DNA of 64,000 nt from JAFTYO01 sp045611785 (GTDB lineage: Bacteria; Pseudomonadota; Alphaproteobacteria; RF32; CAG-239). The stretch spans positions 1 to 64,000 of the forward strand of contig JAZKXV010000023.1 in NCBI GenBank assembly GCA_045611785.1. The letters are read 5' to 3'. Positions 18,287 through 25,710 of the stretch are shown one piece after another; the first letter of the stretch is position 1; each line of letters begins with the position of its first letter. The translations under genes were made by a program, and so were the position numbers. The notes under the pieces are model-generated. The model saw only the letters and a program-made list of their open reading frames with translations. It made no database searches and had not been told where the DNA came from.

Positions 18287-18778
18287 TTATTGCTCCTTAC
18301 GCTTAATTATTTTTTCTGTAATATTTTTTCTTAAAGAATCAGCATCTTTTGCCACATTAGCTTTTTCTTGCTTTATTCTGTCTTTAATTACATCTTCAAT
18401 TGTTAATTTTTCACCCACGGATATATTTTTAATCACCACATGAGTATCAACATTTTCATATTTTTTAATTTCACGATTAGCTATATATTCCAAAGGCTTA
18501 ATAAATAGCTTTAAGTAGTTTATCTTATTGACCTTACGTATACCCCAAATCCAAATCACCAAGGTCAAAATCAGCACGATGAAAAAGCTTATATCAGAAA
18601 ATCCGGATATAACACCATTGTTATTCCAATATTGAACAATCATGCTCCACTGCTTTGTATTTAAGATATTAAATTTCCATATATAATATATCAACAAGCG
18701 TGACACATTTAAAAAAACTATAGTCCACATCAAGCTTAATAAAACAAACTTTATTAGCCGTCCAATTTTCTTAATCAT
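18287..18778 (-). CDS. Two-TM protein, short paralogue of the 502-aa neighbour
   Basis: 163 aa with helices at about 8-30 and 62-81 and a basic, coiled-coil-like C-terminus ending EKIIKRKEQ. The segment MWTIVFLNVSRLLIYYIWKF lines up with LWSIIFTEGIRVIMLENWRF in the 502-aa protein, and both continue F(D/N)I...W...G.VI. This points to an old tandem duplication in which only one copy gained or kept the long tail. Its start follows the stop of the 653-aa gene by 1 nt, so the genes are translationally coupled. No known family. Confidence 0.65.
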   Translation of the reverse strand: MIKKIGRLIKFVLLSLMWTIVFLNVSRLLIYYIWKFNILNTKQWSMIVQYWNNNGVISGFSDISFFIVLILTLVIWIWGIRKVNKINYLKLFIKPLEYIANREIKKYENVDTHVVIKNISVGEKLTIEDVIKDRIKQEKANVAKDADSLRKNITEKIIKRKEQ

Positions 18779-18779
18779 C

Positions 18780-20741
18780 CTAAGCCCTACTTTGATTCTT
18801 TATATAATCCGCAATTCGTTTATCTATTGTTGATTGTCCATCTCTTTCTGCAAGTTTAGTTTTCATTGCTTCAAGCTTTGTTCTACGCGCATTTACATCA
18901 GTTCTTCTCGCATTAAGCATTTCTTGATTATATCCGTTTAATTCCTGAATTCTTTCAAACACACTAGGCATATTTTGAGCTTTTGCTTCTTCATACAAAC
19001 TGCATGTAGCGGCTGTTCTTTTAGTTGACTTTTCATCCGCAAACTCTGCTGCAGTGTAAATTGTGCCTTTTGCAATTGTAGCATCAATTAACTCATTAGC
19101 ACTATCTAATTTTGTTTTAACCTGTGTCGACGGACCACTTTTATTTCCCCTCCCCTTAAAGTTGCCGGCCGCAACTTCTTTTTGTTGTTTTGCAGCGGCT
19201 TCTTTAGTTTGCTTAGCAACATTTTCAACAAATGAGTTAACATCTGCTTTTATCTGAGCTTCAATAAACGCATTCAAATCAGGTTTTGGATCTGGAAGTT
19301 TATCGTAAGCCATCTCAGCCATCAAACGAGCATCTTCGGATACAACAGCGATTGCCTGTAACAACTTCTTCTGTTGAGCCGTAGATCTTGTTTCCAGATC
19401 AGCCTGAAGCTCAGCCGGAGATTTAGGTTTTCCGCTGGAATTTAACCAAGCCTTAGGATCTGACATCATTTCGTCTGTCATTTGAACGCTAGTCATTAAC
19501 AAAGCTAATTCGTCAGTTGCTTTAAGAATTGAAATTTGCGATGCCACAGCTTGGTTACCATGTTTAACAAATTCAGCCGCATTAGGATCAGCCCTTAATT
19601 TTGCAATAAAATCAGGATCAAAATCATGTTCAGATTTATAACTAGGATCTGCAATTACCTTACCTAACTCACCGAACAACTTTTGATAATTTTCCGCTTT
19701 TTTATCATAAGCGTCACCTCTTCCTGCTCTGACAGCTTCAAACACACCGCCAAATTCTGCTACTCTATCTCTTGCCTCTTTAGTGATAGCAGCTTGCTCT
19801 TCATTAATTGCATATCTTTGTCTGACCGATTCAACAAAAATATTACATCCATCATCAATAATACCGAGAGTTAAATCTTCAATTTTATTAAATATCTTAC
19901 TTGCACCACCGAGAAGCCAGTTTTCATACATATACTTAACAACATCTTCATCCTTAAACTTGTCATCGCTAGGTTTTCTATCAGAACGCTGAACATCACC
20001 TGCCTGACCTTTTACATCTGCAACCTTTTCATCACCTTTTCTCATCTGATCCAACTTTTCCTTGTCTTCAACAGAGATAGTCCCTCTATAGGCAGCAAGC
20101 TCCAAATCTTCACGAGTCAGTTGAGCTGGACTTCGTTTTAAATCGTCAACTTTCAAGTTTCTGGTACCAGATTGAGGGTCCAAATGACTTTCCATTAACT
20201 CTCCAGCCTTTTGGCCCATAGCATTTCGACGATTAGGGTTTGCGCCATAATCATTTTTTGAATAAACCTTCGCTAAAAACGCTTGGCTGTCTGCTAAATA
20301 TTCCGGAGAACCAGCTTTATCCGGATATGTATCATCATTTTGTAAAGCTCTTAAGTAAACAATATTTTTAATTGTTTGCGTACCAACTGTTTCACCATTT
20401 GGAAGACGACCTTCATCAAGCATGTTTTGAAGTTGAGATTTACCATTTTTGACTTTACCAAGTGTGCCATCTTTATCCATAGATTGCAAATTATCAAGCA
20501 CTTGAGTGGTTAACTTAAGCTGTTCTGATGCTTTTCCAATATATTCCCCGGCTCCCTCCTTAGGACATTTGTTCATATCAACAGGAGCAACCATTCTCAT
20601 AAATTCAGTACTTGTGAGAATATTTGGATTCTCTTGAATCATAGCTGCAACTTCGGCCTTTTGTTCTGCAGACATATCTTTAGATGATAAAATTCCAAAT
20701 AATTTATTTGCTTTTTCCATCATCTCATTATTTTCAGCCAT
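18780..20741 (-). CDS. Large soluble alpha-helical protein of unknown family
   Basis: 653 aa with no signal peptide or membrane helix, and strongly helical and charged throughout. The N-terminal 50 residues (KLFGILSSKDMSAEQKAEVAAM...) resemble a short regulatory helical bundle. Middle parts hold ANPNRRNAMGQKAGELMESHLDPQSG and several Asp-rich turns. The C-terminal 200 residues are Ala/Lys/Glu-rich and end in a basic stretch. It could be a cytoplasmic adaptor or a substrate of the coupling ATPase, but nothing in the sequence proves either. It has a good GGAGG SD and a 77-nt leader after the upstream gene. Confidence 0.65.
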   Translation of the reverse strand: MAENNEMMEKANKLFGILSSKDMSAEQKAEVAAMIQENPNILTSTEFMRMVAPVDMNKCPKEGAGEYIGKASEQLKLTTQVLDNLQSMDKDGTLGKVKNGKSQLQNMLDEGRLPNGETVGTQTIKNIVYLRALQNDDTYPDKAGSPEYLADSQAFLAKVYSKNDYGANPNRRNAMGQKAGELMESHLDPQSGTRNLKVDDLKRSPAQLTREDLELAAYRGTISVEDKEKLDQMRKGDEKVADVKGQAGDVQRSDRKPSDDKFKDEDVVKYMYENWLLGGASKIFNKIEDLTLGIIDDGCNIFVESVRQRYAINEEQAAITKEARDRVAEFGGVFEAVRAGRGDAYDKKAENYQKLFGELGKVIADPSYKSEHDFDPDFIAKLRADPNAAEFVKHGNQAVASQISILKATDELALLMTSVQMTDEMMSDPKAWLNSSGKPKSPAELQADLETRSTAQQKKLLQAIAVVSEDARLMAEMAYDKLPDPKPDLNAFIEAQIKADVNSFVENVAKQTKEAAAKQQKEVAAGNFKGRGNKSGPSTQVKTKLDSANELIDATIAKGTIYTAAEFADEKSTKRTAATCSLYEEAKAQNMPSVFERIQELNGYNQEMLNARRTDVNARRTKLEAMKTKLAERDGQSTIDKRIADYIKNQSRA

Positions 20742-20818
20742 ATTAACCCTCCAATCATATTTTTTTATATCTTACCACAAAAATATCGTTTTGTCCATAT
20801 TGTTTTGTTACAATTTAG

Positions 20819-21754
20819 CTAAACTTTTAAATGTTTTAAAAACTCGCCAAGCCTATGATTTTCTCTAATTCCATCTTTAGGAGTAACCTTTAACAAACCA
20901 AAAAAGCGAGGTTTTATCTTATTAAACTGAATTGGAGCATATACAGCCGGATTTTTGATTAAAGCTTGATATGCACCCTCTGCGTCCTTATTTGATGTTT
21001 TGAAATAATTAGTAATCAGTCTTTCAGCATCTACAGGGAAATTGCGTTTCTTTACTTCCTCAATAAATCTTTGTTTACGCTCACGACGACGTTGATATTC
21101 TTCATACAGCTCTCTTTCTATGCGTTTTCTTTGAGCTTTTAAGCGTTTTTCTTCATATGTAATTTCACAGTTTTCAATATCAATTAAAATTTCAACATAA
21201 GAAATAATAGCAAGCTGCAAGTTCTGATCTGACAAGCTTTCAGCAAAGTTTAAGAACTCTTCATCACTTGACATCGGATTTAATGTTGCTAATTTTTCAG
21301 GGAAAGCCTGAAACATAACATCCCAACATAATGAAGCATCATTAACAATTTTCTTGCCGACACTTGGCTTATAGTTAGGAACCATCATTTCCGGCTTAAA
21401 ATAAAAATCAGGCAATACAATTTCATGCATAATTGCAATAGCAGAAATTGAATCTGTAAAGTTTGCGTAAGCTTGAGCCAACTCTAATTCATCGTTTCCC
21501 AAGCTCAACGATGCTATCTCTGCACGAAGATTATTTTCCGCCTTAAATTCAGGAACTCCTAAATCTTCTTCAGCTGTTTCTTGAGAAGCTTGCACCGTAA
21601 CAGCCGGCTCAGCATCATCTGCATTTAAGAAGCTATTCAATAGTCGTTCAAAATCATCATCACCGCTATTAGAGCTAGTCGGTGTTTGACCACTTATATC
21701 TAAATTATCTATAAGCGCTTGATTTATATCAATCGATGCCACTTCTTTTGCCAT
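20819..21754 (-). CDS. Soluble protein with acidic N-terminus and basic coiled coil
   Basis: 311 aa. Residues 20-75 are acidic and low in complexity (GDDDFERLLNSFLNADDAEP). Residues 85-195 form a helical domain (ELAQAYANFTDSISAIAIMHEI). Residues 198-236 are a very basic coiled coil (KAQRKRIERELYEEYQRRRERKQ). The C-terminus is alpha/beta with FNKIKPRFFGLLKVTPKDG. There is no export signal. Its first 26 nt overlap the end of the small TM gene upstream in another frame, so the run may begin there. Unknown family; probably a cytosolic component working with the 653-aa protein and the ATPase. Confidence 0.65.
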   Translation of the reverse strand: MAKEVASIDINQALIDNLDISGQTPTSSNSGDDDFERLLNSFLNADDAEPAVTVQASQETAEEDLGVPEFKAENNLRAEIASLSLGNDELELAQAYANFTDSISAIAIMHEIVLPDFYFKPEMMVPNYKPSVGKKIVNDASLCWDVMFQAFPEKLATLNPMSSDEEFLNFAESLSDQNLQLAIISYVEILIDIENCEITYEEKRLKAQRKRIERELYEEYQRRRERKQRFIEEVKKRNFPVDAERLITNYFKTSNKDAEGAYQALIKNPAVYAPIQFNKIKPRFFGLLKVTPKDGIRENHRLGEFLKHLKV

Positions 21755-22019
21755 AATTGTTCTCCCCTTTCACAGATATTGAGCCTTTATAAATGCCATT
21801 TTCAACGTCAATTACATATAACTTATCTGATGACATTACATAAATATATTTATCACTAATTTTAAAACTATCAATTTTAGAATTTATCCCTTCCAACTTG
21901 ATATCAAACGGTTTTGTGCTTTTTCCTCCAATTACCTTTTCAAACAAAAAGCATAAAACAAAAACAATAAAAAACGTCAGAACAAAAACCAATGCTTTTA
22001 TCATTTTAATTTTATCCAT
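21729..22019 (-). CDS. Small single-TM protein (DUF6476-like?)
   Basis: 96 aa with one N-terminal membrane helix (ALVFVLTFFIVFVLCFLF, about 10-27) and a periplasmic part holding a beta-propeller-blade-like stretch (DKYIYVMSSDKLYVIDVENG). A small TM protein of this size is commonly found divergent from rluD and close to rpoH in alphaproteobacteria (DUF6476, from memory), and rluD and rpoH are exactly the next genes here. That makes it more likely a standard neighbour of rluD than a part of the coupling cluster, even though it overlaps the first cluster gene by 26 nt. Confidence 0.55.
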   Translation of the reverse strand: MDKIKMIKALVFVLTFFIVFVLCFLFEKVIGGKSTKPFDIKLEGINSKIDSFKISDKYIYVMSSDKLYVIDVENGIYKGSISVKGENNYGKRSGID

Positions 22020-22096
22020 TAATTCTTTCCTTGCTTTTTATATCGTTTTGTTCTATTGATACCTTAAAATATCTAAAATATATTTAATTTTAAGAC

Positions 22097-23077
22097 ATGA
22101 TTGACCAAGAAAGCAACATTTTTTTTACAAATTCCGCACAAATCGAGCATAAAAACATTAGGCTTGATAAGTTTTTATCTATTTTGCCTGAATTAAATAT
22201 ATCCAGAAATCAAATTCAACGCTTAATTAAGACCGGTTGCGTAACATTAGAAGAAAATGAAATTATTGACTGTTCTTATAAAGTTAAGGTTGGAGATTCT
22301 TTTCAAATTGAAATTCCTCCATTAGCAGAAGCAGACCCTAAACCTGAAAATATTCCTTTAGACATCGTTTATGAAGATAACGACCTAATAGTTGTTAATA
22401 AACCAGCAGGAATGACCGTTCACCCTGCTCCAGGTGCATATGATAAAACTTTAGTAAATGCCTTATTATATCATTGCAAAGACAATTTATCCGGAATAGG
22501 TGGTGTTAAAAGGCCTGGAATTGTGCACCGAATTGATAAAGAAACCAGCGGTTTACTCGTGGTGGCAAAAAATGATGCCGCGCATCAAAGTTTATCCGAA
22601 CAATTTTTTGATCATAGCATTGAAAGAACTTATTTTGCTATAACATATTCAATGCCAAACCCTTTAAGCGGAACAATTATCGGAAACATTGCACGTTCAA
22701 ATTTTGACCGCAAAAAAATGACAATGGTTGAAGTGGGAGGAAAACATGCCGTTACTCACTATAAAACCATTAAAACCTTTGGCACTTTTGCCTCTCTTGT
22801 GCAGTGTAATTTAGAAACAGGTAGGACACACCAAATAAGGGTACATTTATCAAGCAAAGGTTGCGCACTCATCGGTGATAAAGTGTATGTTAAAAGCCAT
22901 AAAACCGGATTAAAAATTCCCGAATCGGTCAAAAACATCATAAACAACTTTCCAAGACAAGCTCTTCATGCCGCAACATTGGGCTTTATTCATCCAAGGA
23001 CTAAAGAATATATGCAATTCTCATCAGAAATGCCTGCCGATCTTCAAAATCTTTTAGATAATCTACACAACCTATAG
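22097..23077 (+). CDS. rluD: 23S rRNA pseudouridine synthase RluD
   Basis: RluA/RluD-family enzyme of 326 aa that makes pseudouridines in helix 69 of 23S rRNA. It has an N-terminal S4 RNA-binding domain (about 22-80), then the catalytic domain with NKPAGMTVHPAPG and motif II GIVHRIDKETSGLLVVAKND, whose catalytic Asp is residue 147. The C-terminal ETGRTHQIRVHLSSKG is the third family motif. The ATG has no clear SD and a short A/T-rich leader. It is followed closely by rpoH, the usual alphaproteobacterial order. Confidence 0.93.
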   Translation: MIDQESNIFFTNSAQIEHKNIRLDKFLSILPELNISRNQIQRLIKTGCVTLEENEIIDCSYKVKVGDSFQIEIPPLAEADPKPENIPLDIVYEDNDLIVVNKPAGMTVHPAPGAYDKTLVNALLYHCKDNLSGIGGVKRPGIVHRIDKETSGLLVVAKNDAAHQSLSEQFFDHSIERTYFAITYSMPNPLSGTIIGNIARSNFDRKKMTMVEVGGKHAVTHYKTIKTFGTFASLVQCNLETGRTHQIRVHLSSKGCALIGDKVYVKSHKTGLKIPESVKNIINNFPRQALHAATLGFIHPRTKEYMQFSSEMPADLQNLLDNLHNL

Positions 23078-23112
23078 TATATACAAACCAAAAATTAAAA
23101 CTTATTGTTATA

Positions 23113-23140
23113 TTGATATTTATCAACTTTTTCTTATTAT
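23113..23140 (+). promoter_or_regulatory. Promoter of rpoH with palindromic -35 region
   Basis: TTGATA (23113-23118), 16-nt spacer, TATTAT (23135-23140). The -35 box is half of an inverted repeat TTGATA-TT-TATCAA (23113-23126), which could be an operator. The rpoH start lies 30 nt downstream with SD AAAGGAG. Confidence 0.45.
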
Positions 23141-23169
23141 TGCTAAGTCAATGTAAAAGGAGATAGACT

Positions 23170-24045
23170 ATGGACACTTTGCCTAAGCTAACCGGACTTG
23201 ACTTTTCGCCAGAGAATAATCTTTCAAAATATTTACAAGATATTCGTAAATATCCAATTTTAGAACAAGAAGAAGAATATAATTTGGCAGTGGACTATCA
23301 AAAAACAAAAGATAAAAACATTGCTTATAAACTAATTTCATCTCACTTGAGATTAGTTGTAAAAGTTGTATCCAAATATAAAGGATACGGCTTGGATTTA
23401 AGCGAAATGATATCTGAAGGAAATTTAGGACTATTATATGCAATTGAAAAATTTGAACCTGAAAAAGGCTTCAGATTTTCAACTTACGCTTTATGGTGGA
23501 TTAAGGCCTCAATACAAAAATATATTTTAAATTCTTGGTCGTTGGTAAAACTTGGAACAACGGCTGCACAAAAAAAGCTATTTTTTAATTTAAGGAAAAT
23601 AAAAAATAAACTTAACCTTATTGATGACAGAGATATGTCCGAGCAAATTTTAACTCAAATTGCCAATAGCTTAGATGTATCCGTGCAAGAAGTAACAGAT
23701 ATGAACACCAGATTAAAAGCTCACGATGGATCACTAAATGCTGTTTTAGATTCTTCATCTGACGATTCAACCGAATGGATGGATTTTATATCTGATAATA
23801 AGCCCAATCAGGAAGAATGCTTTGCATATTCTGAAACTATGCGCCATCGCAAAAAACTCTTTAATGAAGCTTTGGTTGTATTAAATTCTCGTGAAAAAGA
23901 TATATTGTTTAAACGAAGGCTTACAGAAAAATCTGCAACATTAGACGATTTAAGCAAAATATATCACATATCTAAAGAAAGAGTGCGACAAATTGAGTTA
24001 AACTCAATCAAAAAAATCACTAAAGCTGTAAGCATGGTTCAATAA
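23170..24045 (+). CDS. rpoH: RNA polymerase sigma-32 factor
   Basis: Heat-shock sigma factor of 291 aa. Region 2 has ISSHLRLVVKVVSKYKGYGL and STYALWWIKASIQKYIL (core binding and -10 recognition). An RpoH-box-like QKKLFFNLRKIK (diagnostic of RpoH over RpoD) follows. Region 4 has REKDILFKRRL and a helix-turn-helix ISKERVRQIELNSIKKI. Strong SD AAAGGAG. In alphaproteobacteria RpoH drives chaperone and protease genes and is itself controlled by chaperone-dependent turnover; no obvious thermometer hairpin covers the SD here. Confidence 0.95.
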   Translation: MDTLPKLTGLDFSPENNLSKYLQDIRKYPILEQEEEYNLAVDYQKTKDKNIAYKLISSHLRLVVKVVSKYKGYGLDLSEMISEGNLGLLYAIEKFEPEKGFRFSTYALWWIKASIQKYILNSWSLVKLGTTAAQKKLFFNLRKIKNKLNLIDDRDMSEQILTQIANSLDVSVQEVTDMNTRLKAHDGSLNAVLDSSSDDSTEWMDFISDNKPNQEECFAYSETMRHRKKLFNEALVVLNSREKDILFKRRLTEKSATLDDLSKIYHISKERVRQIELNSIKKITKAVSMVQ

Positions 24046-24075
24046 TTTGCGCAAAAAACTTACAAATATTTTTTG

Positions 24076-24104
24076 TTGACATTTTTGTATAATTTTGTTA
24101 TAGT
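24076..24104 (+). promoter_or_regulatory. Strong sigma-70-type promoter
   Basis: A perfect TTGACA (24076-24081), 17-nt spacer, TATAGT (24099-24104) preceded by TGT (extended -10). It drives the SD-less membrane-protein gene that starts 29 nt later. The spacer also contains TAATTTTG, which fits the -7 box of Bacteroidetes promoters (TAnnTTTG). Confidence 0.6.
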
Positions 24105-24132
24105 TGCAGACAAATAATATAATTAAAAAATT

Positions 24133-24795
24133 ATGTACAATATGAAGAGATTCATTGAAAGTTTCGTCAACAATTTTAGAAGTGGCGAACGTATTTATTC
24201 AGCTGTGGTATTGTTTGCAACAATTGCCTCAGTAGTTGGATTGTTCTTTGTTCCAACTATTACTATCTTTCAGATAGGTATGGTTGCTATTGTAGCCCTG
24301 GCTACCCTGATAACATTCGGAGTAATCTTCTTCTCGGAAGATAACAATTTGTTTGATTTATTCTCAAGGTTATCAATTTTAGTATGGGGAATGTTTATTG
24401 CGGTAATTTTGTGGTTATGCCAAGTATCATTGCTTTGGTCTGTCTTCCCACTTACAATCGCAATAGTACTAATAGCTTTCGTAGATGAAGAAGAGATGCT
24501 TTTGATAAAAACCTTGCTTATAGCACTATTCTTCTCATTTACGCTTGGTGCAGCACAGGACAACATCGACGCCAAGAATTTGCTAAAATCTAACCCGAAA
24601 CCTAATGTTGTGGTAGTTAGCGAAATTGACCTCGGAAGTAATGTATTTTTCATTAAGCGTTTTGATAAAGCTTTCTCGTTTGATGGTAAAGATGCGCTGA
24701 AAGAAGCCTATGAGCTAGACATTAAAAAGGGTGATACTATTAAAATTTTACGTCACCCAAACTATCCGACAGAAGTAATCAAGGTAACAAAGTAG
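24133..24795 (+). CDS. Polytopic membrane protein with C-terminal soluble domain, possibly acquired
   Basis: 220 aa with about four to five hydrophobic segments between residues 22 and 140, then a soluble domain of about 80 residues (VVVVSEIDLGSNVFFIKRFDKAF... DTIKILRHPNYP). No family recognised. No SD lies before either ATG (24133 or 24142), only an A/T leader, unlike nearly all neighbours. Codon use is less AT-rich. Together with the SD-less genes at 34588-36081 this suggests a Bacteroidales-like origin (inference). It has its own promoter and terminator and stands alone between rpoH and a structured-RNA-like region. Confidence 0.55.
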   Translation: MYNMKRFIESFVNNFRSGERIYSAVVLFATIASVVGLFFVPTITIFQIGMVAIVALATLITFGVIFFSEDNNLFDLFSRLSILVWGMFIAVILWLCQVSLLWSVFPLTIAIVLIAFVDEEEMLLIKTLLIALFFSFTLGAAQDNIDAKNLLKSNPKPNVVVVSEIDLGSNVFFIKRFDKAFSFDGKDALKEAYELDIKKGDTIKILRHPNYPTEVIKVTK

Positions 24796-24806
24796 AACTA
24801 AGAAAG

Positions 24807-24832
24807 GAGAGCTTACACAAGCTCTCTTTTTT
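24807..24832 (+). terminator. Intrinsic terminator
   Basis: GAGAGCTT/AAGCTCTC stem with an ACAC loop followed by six Ts, 11 nt after the stop of the membrane-protein gene. Confidence 0.85.
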
Positions 24833-24884
24833 ATATAGTATAAAAACTTATTGACTTTTAAGCTCCCTTATTTTAATTTTTAGT

Positions 24885-25132
24885 TAACTGATAAATATTA
24901 TCAGCCAGCGCCTAAATGAGGTGTGGGGTTTCCAAAAACTCTAATATATAACGCCCGGTGTTTGGATATACACCGTAATTGCTACATACACTTTGTATGT
25001 ATCAATGAATATATCCCCGACTACAAAATGGTCGGGGAGGTTTTAGTGGGCAATTGTTCGCTAAAACAGTCATTTGGTGTTATATGATGTTTTGGGCTCT
25101 CCGACCACCTTATTTGAAGGTGGCTTTTTTTT
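24885..25132 (+). ncRNA. Putative structured RNA, family unknown
   Basis: About 250 nt with no ORF but dense complementary arms. CTGATA/TATCAG (24888-24904) is at the start. Then come CGGTGT/ACACCG (24955-24974), TACATACA/TGTATGTA (about 24983-25001, 8 bp), CCCCGAC/GTCGGGG (25015-25037), GTTTTAG/CTAAAAC (25040-25067) and a final terminator CCACCTT/AAGGTGG plus eight Ts (25105-25132). ACGCCC near 24951 could pair with GGGC near 25094 to close a multibranch. Consecutive helices ending in a terminator suggest a stand-alone transcript. It lacks tmRNA, RNase P and SRP signatures; 6S RNA is not excluded. A long 5' leader of the next gene is the main alternative. Confidence 0.5.
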
Positions 25133-25157
25133 GACTTAGAACTGACGGAGAACTTTT

Positions 25158-25588
25158 ATGAACAAAACAAGTTTATTTACTATTATGACTGTTGCTCTTT
25201 TAACCGGTTGCACAAACCTAACCTATCACGAACAACAAGAAATTACACGTTTACAATATCAAGGCTTAATATAGACAGACCATCCGGAGAATGGGAAAAG
25301 CCGGCAAATCCCTTAATTGCGGGCTCTCTTAATATTTTACCGGGGGTAGGAAATTTTTATTTAGCAAGCGGAAATGCGGCAGATTCTTCTCATTGGCTTT
25401 ACGGTTTCGGTAATTTGCTTTTATGGCCTTGGTCAATATTGTGGGGAGTACCTGAAGCAGCTCTTGATGCAAACAATATAAACAAAAGAGATATGTTAAA
25501 TTATTATAAATATGGAAACGGGGCTTCATTTCAGCCAACATACTCACAGCCCAAACAACCATATTCCCCTCAATCATATTACCGATAA
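25158..25588 (+). pseudogene. Frameshifted small lipoprotein gene
   Basis: ATG 25158, with GGAG upstream, starts a lipoprotein signal peptide (MNKTSLFTIMTVALLTGC) and reads on to ...RLQYQGLI, then stops at TAG 25272. The plus-one frame from 25262 continues with LNIDRPSGEWEKPAN and stays open to 25588. One missing A in TTAATA near 25268 (TTAAATA expected) would join the parts into a 143-aa protein reading ...QGLNIDRPSGEW. The downstream part has a hydrophobic NPLIAGSLNILPGVGNFYLASG core and a Gln/Pro/Tyr tail. Either a real one-base deletion or an assembly error. Confidence 0.7.
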
Positions 25589-25710
25589 ATTTTAAGACAG
25601 GTTAATCCCTGTCTTTTTTAAGCTCTCGTTAATATAGTTATATTGAATATTTAACTTTGCTGATTATCTATACTTTGGCTAAAAATTTTGCATGAAAAGG
25701 TACAGATAAA

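Noticed and set aside
24885..25132. Structured region as tmRNA, RNase P RNA or integron attC
   Set aside because: No tmRNA/tRNA-like acceptor, no P4/CR motifs, and the core sites for attC (GTTRRRY with matching RYYYAAC) are not convincingly paired. 6S RNA could not be excluded but has no supporting neighbour.
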